From Centropus unirufus (Eukaryota; Chordata; Aves; Cuculiformes; Centropidae), in assembly GCA_013397695.1 (NCBI GenBank), contig VYZI01000005.1, positions 5,750,255 through 5,814,254 of the forward strand: a DNA stretch of 64,000 bases, given 5' to 3'. Every line of letters starts with the position of its first letter. Within the stretch, counting starts at the first letter, position 1. Below, one piece after another: positions 39,757 to 52,400 of the stretch. The notes below the pieces were generated by a model. It saw only the letters and a program-made list of their open reading frames with translations. It was not told the origin of the DNA and searched no databases. Position numbers and translations under genes: made by a program.

Positions 39757-39822
39757 TCATAGAGTCATAGAGATTTTCAGAAAGTTTGGAGCAAAGTCTC
39801 TACGTTCGTTCATCTTCTCCAG
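39757..39822 (-). mobile_element. Probable remnant of an old CR1 3' end
   Basis: The segment starts with two octamer-spaced copies of CATAGAGT/CATAGAGA (39758-39773), matching with changes the CATAGAAT octamers that end CR1 elements when read in minus orientation. It continues into GTTTGGAGCAAAGTCTC and TTCATCTTCTCCA, which loosely follow the CR1 3' UTR order (TTGGAAGGGACC then GATCATCTAGTCCA on this strand). Divergence is high, and only the last 65 bp or so is traceable. Confidence 0.35.
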
Positions 39823-42235
39823 GTAGCAGTGAGTAAAAATAATTTTTGCATGTATGCCTGTTTCTATGCTCTTTTAGATAAATACATGCAGAATGAGAGC
39901 TTAGCTGATGTTAAGGTGTGTTGAAAATTTTGGAGTTATGGTAGCTGAAGTTGTGTGTATAAATCTAGTCCCACTTAGCAACCATTTATCTAGAACAGTT
40001 GCTTCCTTTAAATATAAAAACTTAAACCCACTCATTTAAAATTAGGGTCATTAGGCAGACTATTTTTGAATGTATTTTGTTTTTGTTTATTTTTTTCCCC
40101 ATTAAAGCTGCTTATGTACCTGGTTATGATTTAAACAGAGGCAAGATTGCATTTTAATGACACAAATATTTAGTGCACTGTCACATATCATAATATATTG
40201 GCTTTAATCATCTTTCTCTGGTACTGCCATTTCTCTCCTTCGTTTTTGCCTTCTCTCCTTCCTGTTTTTGAAACCCACAAGTCATTCAGCATGAGTGGTC
40301 CTAGATTAGCATTTCTGTCAATCTTGGAATTCAGTGATCTGACACCCTTCCCTTTACTGAGCCTGACTAGTCACATCTGGTGTCTCCTGGTAGCCTTGCA
40401 CAGGGCCCGGGGCTTCTTGCAAAGCCTAACACTAAAGCTGTTTGGCAAAAAAAGAATCAATGAAACTGGAATGTTTTCAGTTGTTCGACTTGGTCAGGAT
40501 GTGTTGCTCAGTTATGTCCCTTTTTCCCCTTGTTTCAAGGCACAAAGCTTTGCTGGGGTTGTGCAGTAAGGCATGCAATAAACACCGAGTGTTGCTTTCA
40601 TGTGGCTGCACTGACCTGCCCTTATACTTCTGCACTTTTGCAAAAATAGAAAATGAAAAGAGATTCTCTGAGCATAAATCCCTTTGCAACATCATCTAGT
40701 AAGCTGAAAATAGACCTGGGGAGAATAGAGGTTTTTTTTTTCCTTCCAGCTTTTGTGCAGAAAAGGTTTTTGAAATAGGATTTCAAGGATACAAATATTG
40801 GAAGTCTGAGGGCCTGCTGATTGCTGACTCCAAGAAGAGACATGTAAAAGCAAGTGAGGAAATCGGGATAGACAATTTTCCAGTAGGAACCTATTGACTG
40901 ACGTTAATAGTAGGATTTGGCTCTATGCCTAAGAAACTGTATTTTCCACATTGCATTCTCCTCTGAAGACTAGATCTAGTTAGGGATTTGTTTTGTTGCT
41001 AATTGATTTTGCTCTCTTGCACTTCCGTAAAAGTTTTTGTGTGACTATGGGCTTCTTAAAATCCTAAAGACTGATGGGGAGGGTGAGAAGAAATCATCAA
41101 TGCCTAAGTTGCTTTTAAGATTTATGATCCTTAGGCAACACTTCCAAAAACATCTAAAGCTTGTCATAATGTTCGTTTCCTATTTCCTTTCTGTTTACTT
41201 GCAGGTTATGGAGGGGGGGGATCCCCACAAAAATTCAGAGACTGTGGTTGCTGAAGGAAAAAAAAAAAAAGATTGACATGAAAGACAAAGTGGAATTCAA
41301 ATGGTATCAAAGAACTGTTTAAAGTATTCCAAAGCTAGCAACAATTTCCTGTAACAATAGTAGATGTTAGAAGATATAACCCCTCCACTAGTTTTTAATG
41401 GAATGTGAAACTGTTGGACACTCTCTTTTGACGGAGCTGAACACAAGAGTATAGATCTTTATTTCAGGGAATTTGAGAATGTGTCAGACATCTCTGTGTG
41501 TAAGGGGACTTTGAAGTACATTACTGAACTTTGTAGTTTAAGGAATTAAAGGCCGTTACATGGCTTTGTGTGAAAGACAACTTCAAAGGACACTGAGTAA
41601 TAATGAAAGATCTGCAGTTACTAAATTTACAGTAAAAAAGAGAACCTAGTAAGTCTTCCTTTTTAAGTATAGTAGCAACATGAAAATTATGGAGAGGTTG
41701 GCATGCAAGATGGTGCTTGAATGGATCGGTAAATGGGATAATATAGAATTCTTTATCACTTAGGATTGTAAATCCAGATAATAGTCATGAAATAACCATT
41801 ATTTTTCAAGGTGCTGAGTTAAGCAGGTTGCTGTGGTCTTCAACTTTTCCTCTCAAAATAACTGTGTATTCAGCTGAGGCTTGATTTTCTACATTATGAC
41901 TGATGGCAGCTGTGTTTTCAGGTTAAGATATGAGAAATCTGTTATATATATTATTGCTGGGCACAGATCATGCCTCTGAGTTGTAACCTGTGCTAGGAGC
42001 TTTCAGACTTGCAATAATTCAAGAAAGTTTCTGGAGAAGTGGTATGTGTGTCTGTGAGAGAGAGAAAGATAAATCCCAAGAATTTACATATTCTAGAGGA
42101 AGCTGAGAGGTGTAAGAGAACACAGGAACTTAGGGTGTAAATATACTTATGTTGAAGCTCTTAAATCTAATTTTGACCGAGGTCATCACTCATGTACTTG
42201 CTGCCAATAGCATATAACAGTTCTGGGTTCTTCAA
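39823..42235. other. AT-rich non-coding sequence, no gene seen
   Basis: Open frames at 40198-40569 (plus), 40442-40699 (plus) and 40477-40843 (minus) overlap one another and match nothing I recognise. A strong acceptor-like tract ends at TTACTTGCAG near 41204 and is followed by a G8 run and an A13 run, which argue against coding. The sequence 40100-40200 is AT-rich, free of simple repeats and could be conserved, but this cannot be judged from one sequence. Confidence 0.55.
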
Positions 42236-42258
42236 TTTTTTTTTTGTTTTTTTTTTTT
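42236..42258. repeat. Poly-T tract, 10 T then G then 12 T
   Basis: An interrupted T-run that also serves as the polypyrimidine tract of the candidate 3' splice site ending at 42267. It is either a homopolymer or the reverse-strand tail of an unrecognised retroposed sequence. Confidence 0.85.
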
Positions 42259-42267
42259 CCTGCTTAG

Positions 42268-42441
42268 GGCCTGCATGGAGATGCATGGAAGAATGTTATA
42301 TTATGGGAACCAAAGATTATCTTCATCTGGGAGGACAATGAATCTCTGGAGAAAAGGGCCAGTGGGACAGTGATGTTATTTGACTTGACTGAATTCGGTT
42401 TTTCAAAGCTAGGTCTGATAAGCAGACTGCCACAAAAATAA
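42268..42441 (+). other. Candidate terminal exon with 57-codon open frame, unproven
   Basis: A strong 3' splice site (T-run then CCTGCTTAG, 42259-42267) is followed directly by an open frame of 57 codons ending in TAA at 42439-42441. The frame contains residues such as GLHGDAWKNVILWEPK and FDLTEFGFSKLGLISRL. The in-frame codon just upstream is TAG, so the open stretch begins at the putative splice junction. The stop overlaps an AATAAA string (42437-42442), which is too early to serve a normal 3' UTR. The peptide is not recognised; the kinase-like FGFSK string lacks any other kinase motif. A CR1 begins about 65 bp downstream. By chance, 57 open codons after a given AG is not rare, so confidence is low. 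Confidence 0.13.
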
Positions 42442-42506
42442 ACTGGAATATGAATTTACAGTGTGGCAACTACTCTGTTAGTTTCCCTTTTACTTACTTT
42501 TTATAT

Positions 42507-43340
42507 GCTTGAGGGAAGGGATGTCATTCAGAGGGATCTTAGCCAGCTTGAGAAGTGGGACCATGGGAACATCGTGAGGTTCAACAACACCAAATGCAAG
42601 GTCCAGCATCTGGGTCAGGTCAACCCCCAGTATCAATACTGACTGGAGGTGAGGTGGGATGTGTGAAGGGACCCTGCTGAAAAGGTACTGGTGGATGAAA
42701 AACTGAACACGAGCTGGCAATGTGCACCTGAAGCCCAGAAGACCAGCTGTGTCTCAGGCAGCATCATAGAACTGGGACCAGCAGGTCAAGGGAGGTGATT
42801 CTGCCCCTCTGCTCTGGTGTGATCCCACCTGGAGCATTACATCCAGTCCTGGAGCCTTCAGCACAGGAAAGACATGGACCTGTTGGAGCAAGTGCAGAGG
42901 AGAGCCACGGAGATGATCAGAGGCTTGGAATGCTTCCTATGATGAAAAGCTGCGGGAGCTAGTGTTCAGCCTGGAGAAGAGAAGGCTCCCATGAAACCTT
43001 CCTGTGACCTTTTGATGCTTAAACAGCATATAAGAAAAATGAAGAGATACTTTTTTTTTACCAGGATCTGTAGTGACAGGACAAGGAGATTTCAACTGAA
43101 AGAGGGTAGATGTAGATTGAACATAATAAAGAATTTTTCCCTAATGAAGGTGGTAAGACACTGAAACAGGCTGCTCAGTGAATTTGTAGATTCTCCAACC
43201 TTGTCAGTGTTCAAATTTACGTTGAATGGGGCTTTGAACAACCTAATTTAGTGGAAGATGTCCTTGCTCACAGCAGAGGGGATTGGACAAGACGATATTA
43301 GAGGTCCCTTCCAATGCAAATAATTCTATGAATCTGTATT
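42507..43340 (+). mobile_element. 5'-truncated CR1 LINE
   Basis: The sequence begins inside the 3' part of CR1 ORF2 (reverse-transcriptase C-terminal region). From 42525 one frame still reads DVIQRDLSQLEKW and, further on, KCKVQHLGQ, close to the usual CR1 wording, then stops at about 42642; several frameshifts follow. The stretch GGTGATTCTGCCCCTCTGCT (about 42795) and AGCCTGGAGAAGAGAAGGCT (about 42968) are typical CR1 phrases. The 3' UTR follows (GACAGGACAAGGAGA, GAGGTCCCTTCCAATGC), ending in the octamer ATTCTATG at 43323-43330 and a decayed second copy. CR1 is the dominant non-LTR retrotransposon of birds, and 5' truncation is the rule. A deletion of roughly 50 bp relative to my memory of the family lies near 43000. 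It is a dead copy in plus orientation. Confidence 0.93.
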
Positions 43341-46300
43341 CGTAATGCCCATTAGGTCTGACCAGTTCCTTCATTTTCTTCAGGAGCAGGATAATGCACC
43401 TTGTACAAAGGTATCCTTAGTTCCCATATAACGAGTGACTAATGCAGGTTTGTCCATGGCTTTTAAGCTTATCTTTAGAAAGATTTTTCTTGGAAGTATT
43501 TGGAAGAAGGGAATGTAGGAGGAGATGGCTGATTCAAGGATTGAGTTAGGAAATAGGACGCACCAGGACTCGGGCAGCTGTAGCTGAGAGAAGGTGATGA
43601 TAGTGGCTAAAATTGGTGACCAGGAGCAGATGAAGGTCACAGATAGTGGAAACTGCCATAAGACTGGGAGCTCACCCAGGGACAGAAGTTTGCTACACCA
43701 ATTTACTGTGCATTAACTTTCTTGTGTAAAGTAGTCTTAAATGACTTAAGCAAAACCATACACCCAGGAAAACTATTTAGGGCATCATTCTTCCACATTA
43801 TAAATTGTGAGAGCTAGTTTTATATCCAGATCTTTGAAAAACAAAAAGAAATGAAACCATCATCTTTTTTGCTATTTTCCCAAGTGGCAGCAGTATATCA
43901 TCAACTAAATAAATGTAAATGATTGCTGACTTCAATATTTTCCTCACTTAGCTCTGAAAGTATTGAATGTTTCTTCAGTGTTGTTTTATTCAAACTTACC
44001 AGCTGGAAAGAAGAGGTAGAAGATGTGATTTCTGAGACTTGCTGTTAGCTGTGCCATGTATCTCCAGAACCTGCTAGATCCTACTTTGGGGTCTTTTTCC
44101 TATACATCGCTGAGGGCTCCTTACAGTTTCATTCTGCTGTTTTTTTTTCTGGGTTTACAAGATAAATGAATGGTTAAGATCAGCATTGAACTTGATGAGT
44201 CCTCAGGCGAGGCTGCTACAAATTGAGAGGCCACATTTCCTTCCTGTTTTGAAGATGAGGTAATTTGGTAGTGCTAATGCCAATGTATAGAAAAAATATG
44301 AATCTGCAATATCTTCTATTGTTTCCCCCTTCCCAATATCCTGCAATAAATACTGTACAAAAGGAAAGCATTAAATAAGGCACAACTGTAATTCAAATAC
44401 ACTGTAATAGGGAAAGTACTTTCAAAAGTATCCATTGGAGGACACTAGAACACAGCAAATCACAGGAAGTATGGTGATTCTTTTCTAAAAAAATGTACAT
44501 TTCCCTTTTAATGAAGAAAAATTAAAGTACAACATTTTTGTTTGCCTAACACAGCCTGAAAAATCTGTTATAACCTGACTGTTTTTCTGTCTGTCACACC
44601 TTCTGTAGCTCCATTACTGATTTTCTTTTTCTTTTTCTTTTTTTTTCATTCTGGGAACTGGAGTGAGGTTCTTTGTCTCTGGGTGCTTGTATAATCATTT
44701 CTTCTAACTTTGGGTAATGATTAAACTGTCTTGAACTTTTCCATTCATTTTTTTATGATTTCTCTTTTAGCTTTTAATAATTTACAAGTGTTACATTAGT
44801 TTTGTATCTCATTTATGTTTGAAATTATTTCTACCCTTGCATCTCCTTGCTTGCGTCTCACAAAAACGTTTAATGAGCGGCCAATTTCTAGTAACATAAC
44901 TGAATTATAATCTAGATAAATTAGAGCAAGATTGAAGAAGCTTTTGACTCAATATGCTTCTCTGTGAATAATAATAAAAAAACAGATTGCAGGGTTTGAT
45001 TCAATCTAACATAAATAAACTCTCAATGACAACATCCTACTTCTTTCTGCTGACTTCCATTGCATTCAAAATTGCAGCTGATGAAATTATTTTCCTCTTC
45101 TGTCATTCAGAGGGGGGAGATAAAAGACAGTTATATTGCACTTGTGCATTTTTGTCCTTACTTCTATGGTCTCATACTGCTCTCTGCTTTTCTACCAGTT
45201 ACATTATTCACAATTTGTATTTACGTAAATTTTTCTCTCCAGCTTCCATGCTAGTTCATCTTCTCTGTTTGAAAGTCTTTCATCTCCACTTGAAATACAC
45301 TGGTAGCAGGATGTGATGCCTTGCGCTGAAAATTTCTTTAGGAACTGAGCCTTAAACTAGAAACTCTTATTTATATCTTGTTTCATAACTATTTTCCATG
45401 TAAGGATATTTTGAAGGCTAATGTATGAATAAAGTTTCAGTTGGGATTGTAGGAGGGAGAGAGATAGGACTTGTGGATAGGATAAGAGCATGTGTTTTCT
45501 GATCCTACTACTCTGGTAACTTTGTGATGACTTAGCTGTCACATTTTTATATTTCCTTGTTCCATTATGTGTAAAGTATGATGTGTTTTCACTTTTATAT
45601 TAATTTCATGAAACTATGCATAGAGGATTTATTCAGTGCCTGTTAATATAATAGAAATTTCCAGAGAGAAAAATATTGCATTAGATACTTTTTATAAATA
45701 ATTCAGTTGAATTTGGCTTTTCTCTCCTTATTTTTGCATAAAGTCGAGATCTGGAGCATAAAGTATCCTTGTGCTTCAGTGACCTTTATACAACTGCAGG
45801 TTTAGTTCCTGGCTTAAAGGGTAAACTAATACTTTGCAAAGTTCAGAAATCAATGTATGTACACACATAGAGAAACCATGGTCACACATGACATTTCCAC
45901 TTTATTGCACACAAGTTTAACTGTGGATCACAAGCTTGAGTTAATATTTTTATGTTTCCGTTTCACTGTTATATTACATTTAAAGTCTCTCTCTCTGCTT
46001 AAGCCTGCTTGCAAAATCATTCAGCCATAGTATTTAATTGTTTTATATTGTAATATATGGTGACAAATACATACTGCTGGAAGGATTTTCTGCTTAGAAG
46101 ATGGCTTCACAGTGATATGTTCAATTAATTTATTTCTATCCCCTACTGTTACTCTCCTCAAATGATTACCCAATGTTGACTCTAGGCATCAAAGCTTTGA
46201 ATAATAGATAGGTTCAGATAAGCAGCCTTAAAAACAGGATCTGGTATTATTTAGGAAGAGCCACTGTTGCTATGTAATTCTAGACAACATGGTACCACAC

Positions 46301-47654
46301 CATCTTCTATAGTCTTACTGGGGCAGCCTGCTAGGAAAGCTATTTGTCACAAACAGCTCTTTCAGATAAAGGAGAAAGGTGAAGGGATAGCCTTTGTGTT
46401 ACTGAAACCGTGTATATTTAAGCAAAGCAATTACATCCCTAAAATTTAACCTGCCTATAATGGACCAGACTGCTCTGCTACTGCTAATCTCAAGTGTTGT
46501 CTCACTCTTCTGATTGCTTTGTTGCTTTTCCTGGCTTTAAGTACCATTTAAAGCTGTTCAGGTAGTCCATTCTGGCCTAATGCTTGCAGTTAAGATTGAG
46601 TTTCACATTTAGTAAGAAATATGAATTAAATAACGTCAAATTGAAGCTCAAAATATTTAAAGGGATTATGTCTGAAGTGGTTGGAAATGCCCAAGACTAT
46701 CTTCTACTTCGATATCTAAGATTAAAAGATGTACCATATTACAAAGTTTATGTGACTGCTTCCCTTGAGGAGTCACTTTACCTCTACCTTTGATCGTAAC
46801 TACTACCCAAATTACACAATACCATAACCGTTGCAGCTTCCAGAAATCTTGAATATCCATGATGGTAACTCCGGTTCTTGATTATCTACAATTCATCAGG
46901 CATGCCAAGTCTCATGTGCATTGGAGCTCACAGATGAAATTGAATTCTGCCTTTATGTCAATGATAAATTGCTAGTGAATCAAAGATAAGCAGCCTGAAG
47001 AAAGATGGTGACTGACTCAGACTTGCCACTTCTACTGGTGAACATTAATATTCAACATGACCAAGGGCTTTTGTTAATATTAAAGGCTATTTGATTCTAT
47101 TGTAAGTGGGGAACATTTATCTGTATTTGTGGTCAAAGTTGTCACTGGTCTGAGTCTTTTCTAATCTAAACTATCCAACATACTCAAATCTCTCTTGCTT
47201 ATCTATCATGGGTTCCTGCCATGAACATTTGTTTTTTTTTTAAAACCAGAAATCATTAAATTAATATGGAGAAGCATACCATCATTTGCAAAAGATCAGG
47301 TGGGTACACAGAGCTAAATTGAATTTAACTCTAGGCCAATAAATTGGAGGGTCATTGGCATAAGATAGGAGGTTTATTTCACTGGAACTTTAAAAAACAT
47401 TCAGCAGCCACAACTTCTAAAGTATACCTGGAAAGCTGGAGTCCTCTTTTCTCCACAGGTATCTGTGAAGTGTCTAAGGTAGAAGCTCGCAAACCACACT
47501 TGATCTTTATTTGAGAAGATGAGAAACACGCTCTGCCTCTGCTTCAATTCTGCTGTGCATTTTTGGGTACAGATGTGAAACTGGCTGCACAAGGACCTAC
47601 TGTGGTTTAAATTGCTTTGCTGTCTCTACATTGCAGGCTGGGTTTATTCATACA

Positions 47655-47672
47655 TTTTTTTTTTTTTTTTTT
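47655..47672. repeat. Poly-T tract (18 T)
   Basis: Eighteen consecutive T followed by CCCC. No retroposed body is recognised beside it. Confidence 0.9.
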
Positions 47673-49452
47673 CCCCATGTCTTTCTTCTAAGGTTACAAA
47701 GTCTCTACCTTCACAATGGTCTAGACTCACATCAGTGGTATTTTATTAAGCTGCTGCTGTGTTGACTGCAGAAACACACAGTAATTCTTGTCTATGAACA
47801 CTAATTTTAGGCTCTTCAGTGTCTCCGTTATCAGTGCCTGTTCTTGTTCATTAGTTTAACCATCAAAACTCACTTCTGCAAAGTGCTGATACTGGGTCAA
47901 GATCTGGGTCTGTTAAATTGCACAGCTGCACTTGCGTAAAGTTTAGTGACTTAATTCCACCAACATAAGCCACATATTGAAGAATTCTGCCAACAGAAGG
48001 AATATAGCATGTGTTTACTGTCCTTTCAGCCCAACCAGGGGAGCTAAGGATAAATTCTAGCCTTAACTGGAGCTTCTTTATGCCTATGAGTGTAAGGCAG
48101 ATAATTTCAACAGTTTTTGTGATTCAACATATTAGAAATTCTCTTTGACAGGTCTGTCACATAAGATCATGTCAATTTGGTGATGTCTGAAATTAAGAGA
48201 TTTATATTTCTGTGACAGTTTTCAGAAAGGGAATCAGAAAAAAAAACGTATCTTTTTGCCTTTTATTCCTTTATCCTTTTTAAATGCAATAGTGGTACCT
48301 ATTGGTTATTTTCCCTGGATCCATCTTAGAAAAATTGAACAGTACTTTTTCAGCTACTTTTTTTTCAGAAATCCTATGTACATAGAAAGCTTATGTTGGG
48401 CAACGTCATAAATACCCTATAGGTTCATGCCAAAATATGTAAGAAGGAGAAAAATGTTTTGTAATTGAAACAATAACATCATTCCATATTCATCAAATCT
48501 GTGGTCTTGTTTCTATTTTATACTGTTGTAAACAAACTCTTAGTCCATCAGATAGTAACAGCTGCTAACTGAAAAAAAATCATGGTCATTTTTTTTCCAG
48601 GCATCTTTATTTTTTTTAGTAATTCTCCAAGAATGAGAAGCTGAATATATTACAATATATTGCAATGAAACCATACATTCAAATACAGTGACAAATAATA
48701 TTTTTCTAACTGAAATTGTGAGATTCTGGGTTTGAAGAAGTAGTCTTGGGGTAAGGGAACAGGAAGAAAGTGAAGAAGACAAAGTCCAGGTGATGTTATA
48801 GAAAAGGTACAGGGTAGAGCTCCATCTTATGAAAAAACCAAAATTAATTTCTAAGGGAACCTTCAGCCCATTTCAGTGCTCACTTCAGTCTCTTCTGACC
48901 ACTCCTGAAGTGACCAAACACTCTTGAAGCACAATGCTGCTGTACGAAGTGCCACTCTTAACCCGGTCATTACCCTGGCCAGCAGAATTATGTATACCTG
49001 CACAAAGAAAGGCACCGGTACCCTTAGACTGAGCTGTTTGCTGTTGGGACTTGTTGCTGAATGTGTCTCTCCAAAGAGATGCAAAACATGACAAAGAAGT
49101 TTCATAATGTTAGAGTAAACTTAAACTCCGCTTTGATTTCCATTTTTTTTCTGATATTGTGTCTTTTTGCGAATGCTGTATTTGTGAATGACTGACAGGA
49201 GGTGACACTATAAAATCAGAGTAAAAAAATTGTGAATTTCCATCCTACCTCAAGAAATTTCAATTTAACCTTTAAGGTCAAATTATCTTTCATTAGGCCA
49301 GGGTCTCTATGAACTTACAGGCTCTTTTCTCCATTTGATTTCTTCCATTTAGTTTAGCTTGTTTCTATTATATGAACAAGAATAGATTTTGATTTATGGG
49401 AAGTTTTGTTCAATGAGGAGTTAATGTTCCCATTCTGCTTTCCTGCCTCTAG

Positions 49453-49477
49453 GAATCTCAGCAACTGTCAGTGATTG
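49453..49477 (+). other. Candidate 25-nt micro-exon, unproven
   Basis: The acceptor-like tract CTGCTTTCCTGCCTCTAG (ending at 49452) precedes 25 nt that are followed by the consensus donor GTAAGTG at 49478. The first frame reads ESQQLSVI. Both splice sites are strong for a chance pair, but there is no other support and no neighbouring exon was found. Confidence 0.08.
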
Positions 49478-52400
49478 GTAAGTGAAGATGATAACCTTGG
49501 TACATTATGCTGGTAACTTGTACAGCATAAAACTTACAGAACTATTCCAATGCATTTAATTAGTATTAAAAACAAGATCCACATTTGCATTCTTTCTTTT
49601 TGTATGTAAGTGCACACACCATCACAAAATTTAGAATTGTGGAAGGTCATCTAGAGGAAGAATGGAATAAAATTTTCCCCGTCTGTAAAAACATCTGCAG
49701 TTCTAAAATAAAAAAAGTGGGAGGAGGGGGGAAAAGAGTGGAACGAACCAAAAATTCTAATGGGCACATGGGTTGCTTACAAATAAGTATAAACTCTCTC
49801 TGTAAGAGACACAGTCTGATAATGCAGAACAGAGGAATTGGATAACTGAAGCTGGTGAACATTGAGTCAGGATGGGTTAGTTTGGAGACAGAAATATCTG
49901 CCTTTATTGGGAGTGAAAATAGAAGATGCCAGTATGCACTCCATTCAGACTTCATGACTGTCCTGAGCCCATTTTTCTGTTGGGTGTGGTTATGATGGAA
50001 TGGGGAATATGTTTCAAACCTATCCGTTTTGTGTCTTAGCATTGTACCAGCCTCTCTGCTCTTTGGTGATTTCAGCTGTGAATACTCTCGCCCCAGTGTT
50101 TATGCTGCACGTACCAGCAGCATGATGGTACGGTAGAAAGTGGGCCAGACTTTGAGGCATGTTATCTGTGCTTGGTATAGTATAGCTGGCAAAATAAATC
50201 TCCTTATTCTAAGGACTCTCCTCTTTATTTTTGCTACTTGTGATCCTCCAAAGTCTATTTTTTTAGCCAAAGATTCACCCTGAAGTCTTGATTGGCCATA
50301 ATCCCACACAAAACTGAGTAGGAGAGGCCCACATATTATTCTAAATGTAGTATGGCTGAGAGTCAGAGGTGGGGAATTCTCATGGGTATTCTTGTATAAA
50401 CAAAGAAGATGAATCCAAAAGCTGGTAAATTTTCTGCAGCACCCAAGAAATAGCAAGAAAACCTCCTGTTCACTGAAGGCCCATGAGTGAGCTATGCTGA
50501 GCATCTGCTGTTCCCACTGAGTGCGAGTGTCAGCATCTCTTAGAAACAAAGGTTAAGCTGCTGCTCTTGTTGGGATTTTGCTCAGGTTTATAATTTGTTC
50601 TTGTAATTAGGAGCTTGTGTTTCCTTTGAGAGCACATAATTGAAAACAAGTTAGCAAAGTATTTTTGATGGTATTTTGGCCACCTTCTTAGATTTCTTTT
50701 TAATTTTCATACCAGAAAGGGATAATATACAGCTGTATGCTGTCACTGCATAGTATCCTTATTTTTCTGCATTTTCTGCTGGGTTTTTTGGTGAAGGCCA
50801 GAGATCAATATAAATCCAATGTAAACCTATAAGTATATTTAATGCAAGTAAACCGATAATATCAATTGGGGTGCTTATAACACCATCATTACTGTACTCT
50901 ATGGCTGACTAATTTGAAGAACGTAAATATAAGTACCTCTACTAAAATCTCTCATGGATTTATATTCAGTGCTTTTCATTCAGTTTTATTTTTGTTTCTG
51001 TTCAATATAACTGGATTGCATGGATTAATTTCCTCTAAATTTCTTCAAGCTAAATGCTAGATTATGTTATGGGCTTGTACTTTGCTTTTTGTAAACAGCT
51101 TACAAATCCTTTTTGAATAGTAAGACAATGGTGACATTAAAAACAAAAATGTGGGCCAGCAAATTTCATATAGGCAGTTCTATTTATTTCATAAATAATA
51201 AATCATAGTCATAAATCACCAATATCCTTGCTTTCATGGTGAAATTAACAATACTGTTTGAGTATTTATCTTCAAAAGAGCATCTGCAACATGTTTGTCA
51301 TTAATATAAGAAAACAAGAAGAGACAAAGCTGAAATGCATTTGCTAAACATTGTTATTGTATTGATGTCCCAATTCTGTTATTGATGTTGGTTACCAGCA
51401 ATGGAAGCTCTGTCAAAGTGGCATTTTTAAATGTATGTAAGGACATTAACATTCTTTCTTTTTCATCCTGGAAAACACAGTAGGGTATTAGGGGTTTATG
51501 GAGACCCTGCTTAAGGAGACAGAAAACATGGCAGAATTCCCCTTAGAAAAATAATCTGTCTTAACATATATACTGCATTACTTAAAGGTGAAGGCAACTG
51601 TCCTCAAGAAAAGTACCTCTGGGATCATCATTTAGGCAGATTAGCTTCATTATAGGCTCTCTGGTCAAGACTTGTGGGCAAGTCCCATGGTGTGGTGTGG
51701 CGGTATAGTCTGTCCCAAGTCCTCCCTTCTACACCTTGGCTCTTGCCTCTGCTGCATCCTTGTCCTTCAAGAACCGCTGCTGCCATTGCAAGTCCCCTTC
51801 ATGCTTTGCTTAATCTGCTCTATTGAACCTCAAACAGCTCAGGGCTGACCAGGGATACAGCCATAAGCAAGTACTCCTTATTCCTTTAGACCGCCCTGTG
51901 GTTTCTGGGGGAGTCTGGGAGGACAACAGAGCTAACCCTACAGAGGTGCAACGCAGGACTGTCAGAGCTGTGCCATACTGGTGGGGGCAGGGTGCCACAC
52001 ACCCAAACTCATCCTGTAAGGTTGCCCTGGATAGGTATCCTTCAGGAGCTCCGATCTACAGTTTAAGAACTGTAGTTCCAGTGAGGACCATCTTCACAAA
52101 CACCACCTAAATCATTATGCACTTTATAGGATTTTTTGGGGAGGGGGTGAGATAGTGTATGGTGAGCTGGTCCTATGGGAAAGGTGGGCTGCTGCTGGAG
52201 GTACCATACCTAACCTTGTCTGGCAGTGTGTTGACAATAATGCTTTAATATACATACAATACTAATACTAATAGTCAAATTGATTCTTTGCTTGATGGTG
52301 TGTAATTAAAAGGGCAATTTATGTACACATGTGGGTTTGTTCTGAAGATCTCAGAAAATTCACTGTGTTTGAACACAATTGATGTGATGTTTTGTGAAGC

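Noticed and set aside
40198..40569. 123-codon open frame
   Set aside because: It begins in AT-rich sequence, has overlapping open frames on both strands, and has no recognisable domain.
41205..41276. Exon-like segment after TTACTTGCAG
   Set aside because: It contains a run of eight G and a run of thirteen A, typical of non-coding slippage-prone DNA, and ends in a lysine-run artefact of the A tract.
42390..42426. Kinase-like string TEFGFSKLG
   Set aside because: A kinase DFG-type segment would need the catalytic loop and an Asp in place of Glu; neither is present nearby.
50100..50549. 149-codon open frame on the minus strand
   Set aside because: No recognisable motif, no splice or promoter context, and about the length expected as a chance maximum in 64 kb of moderately AT-rich DNA.
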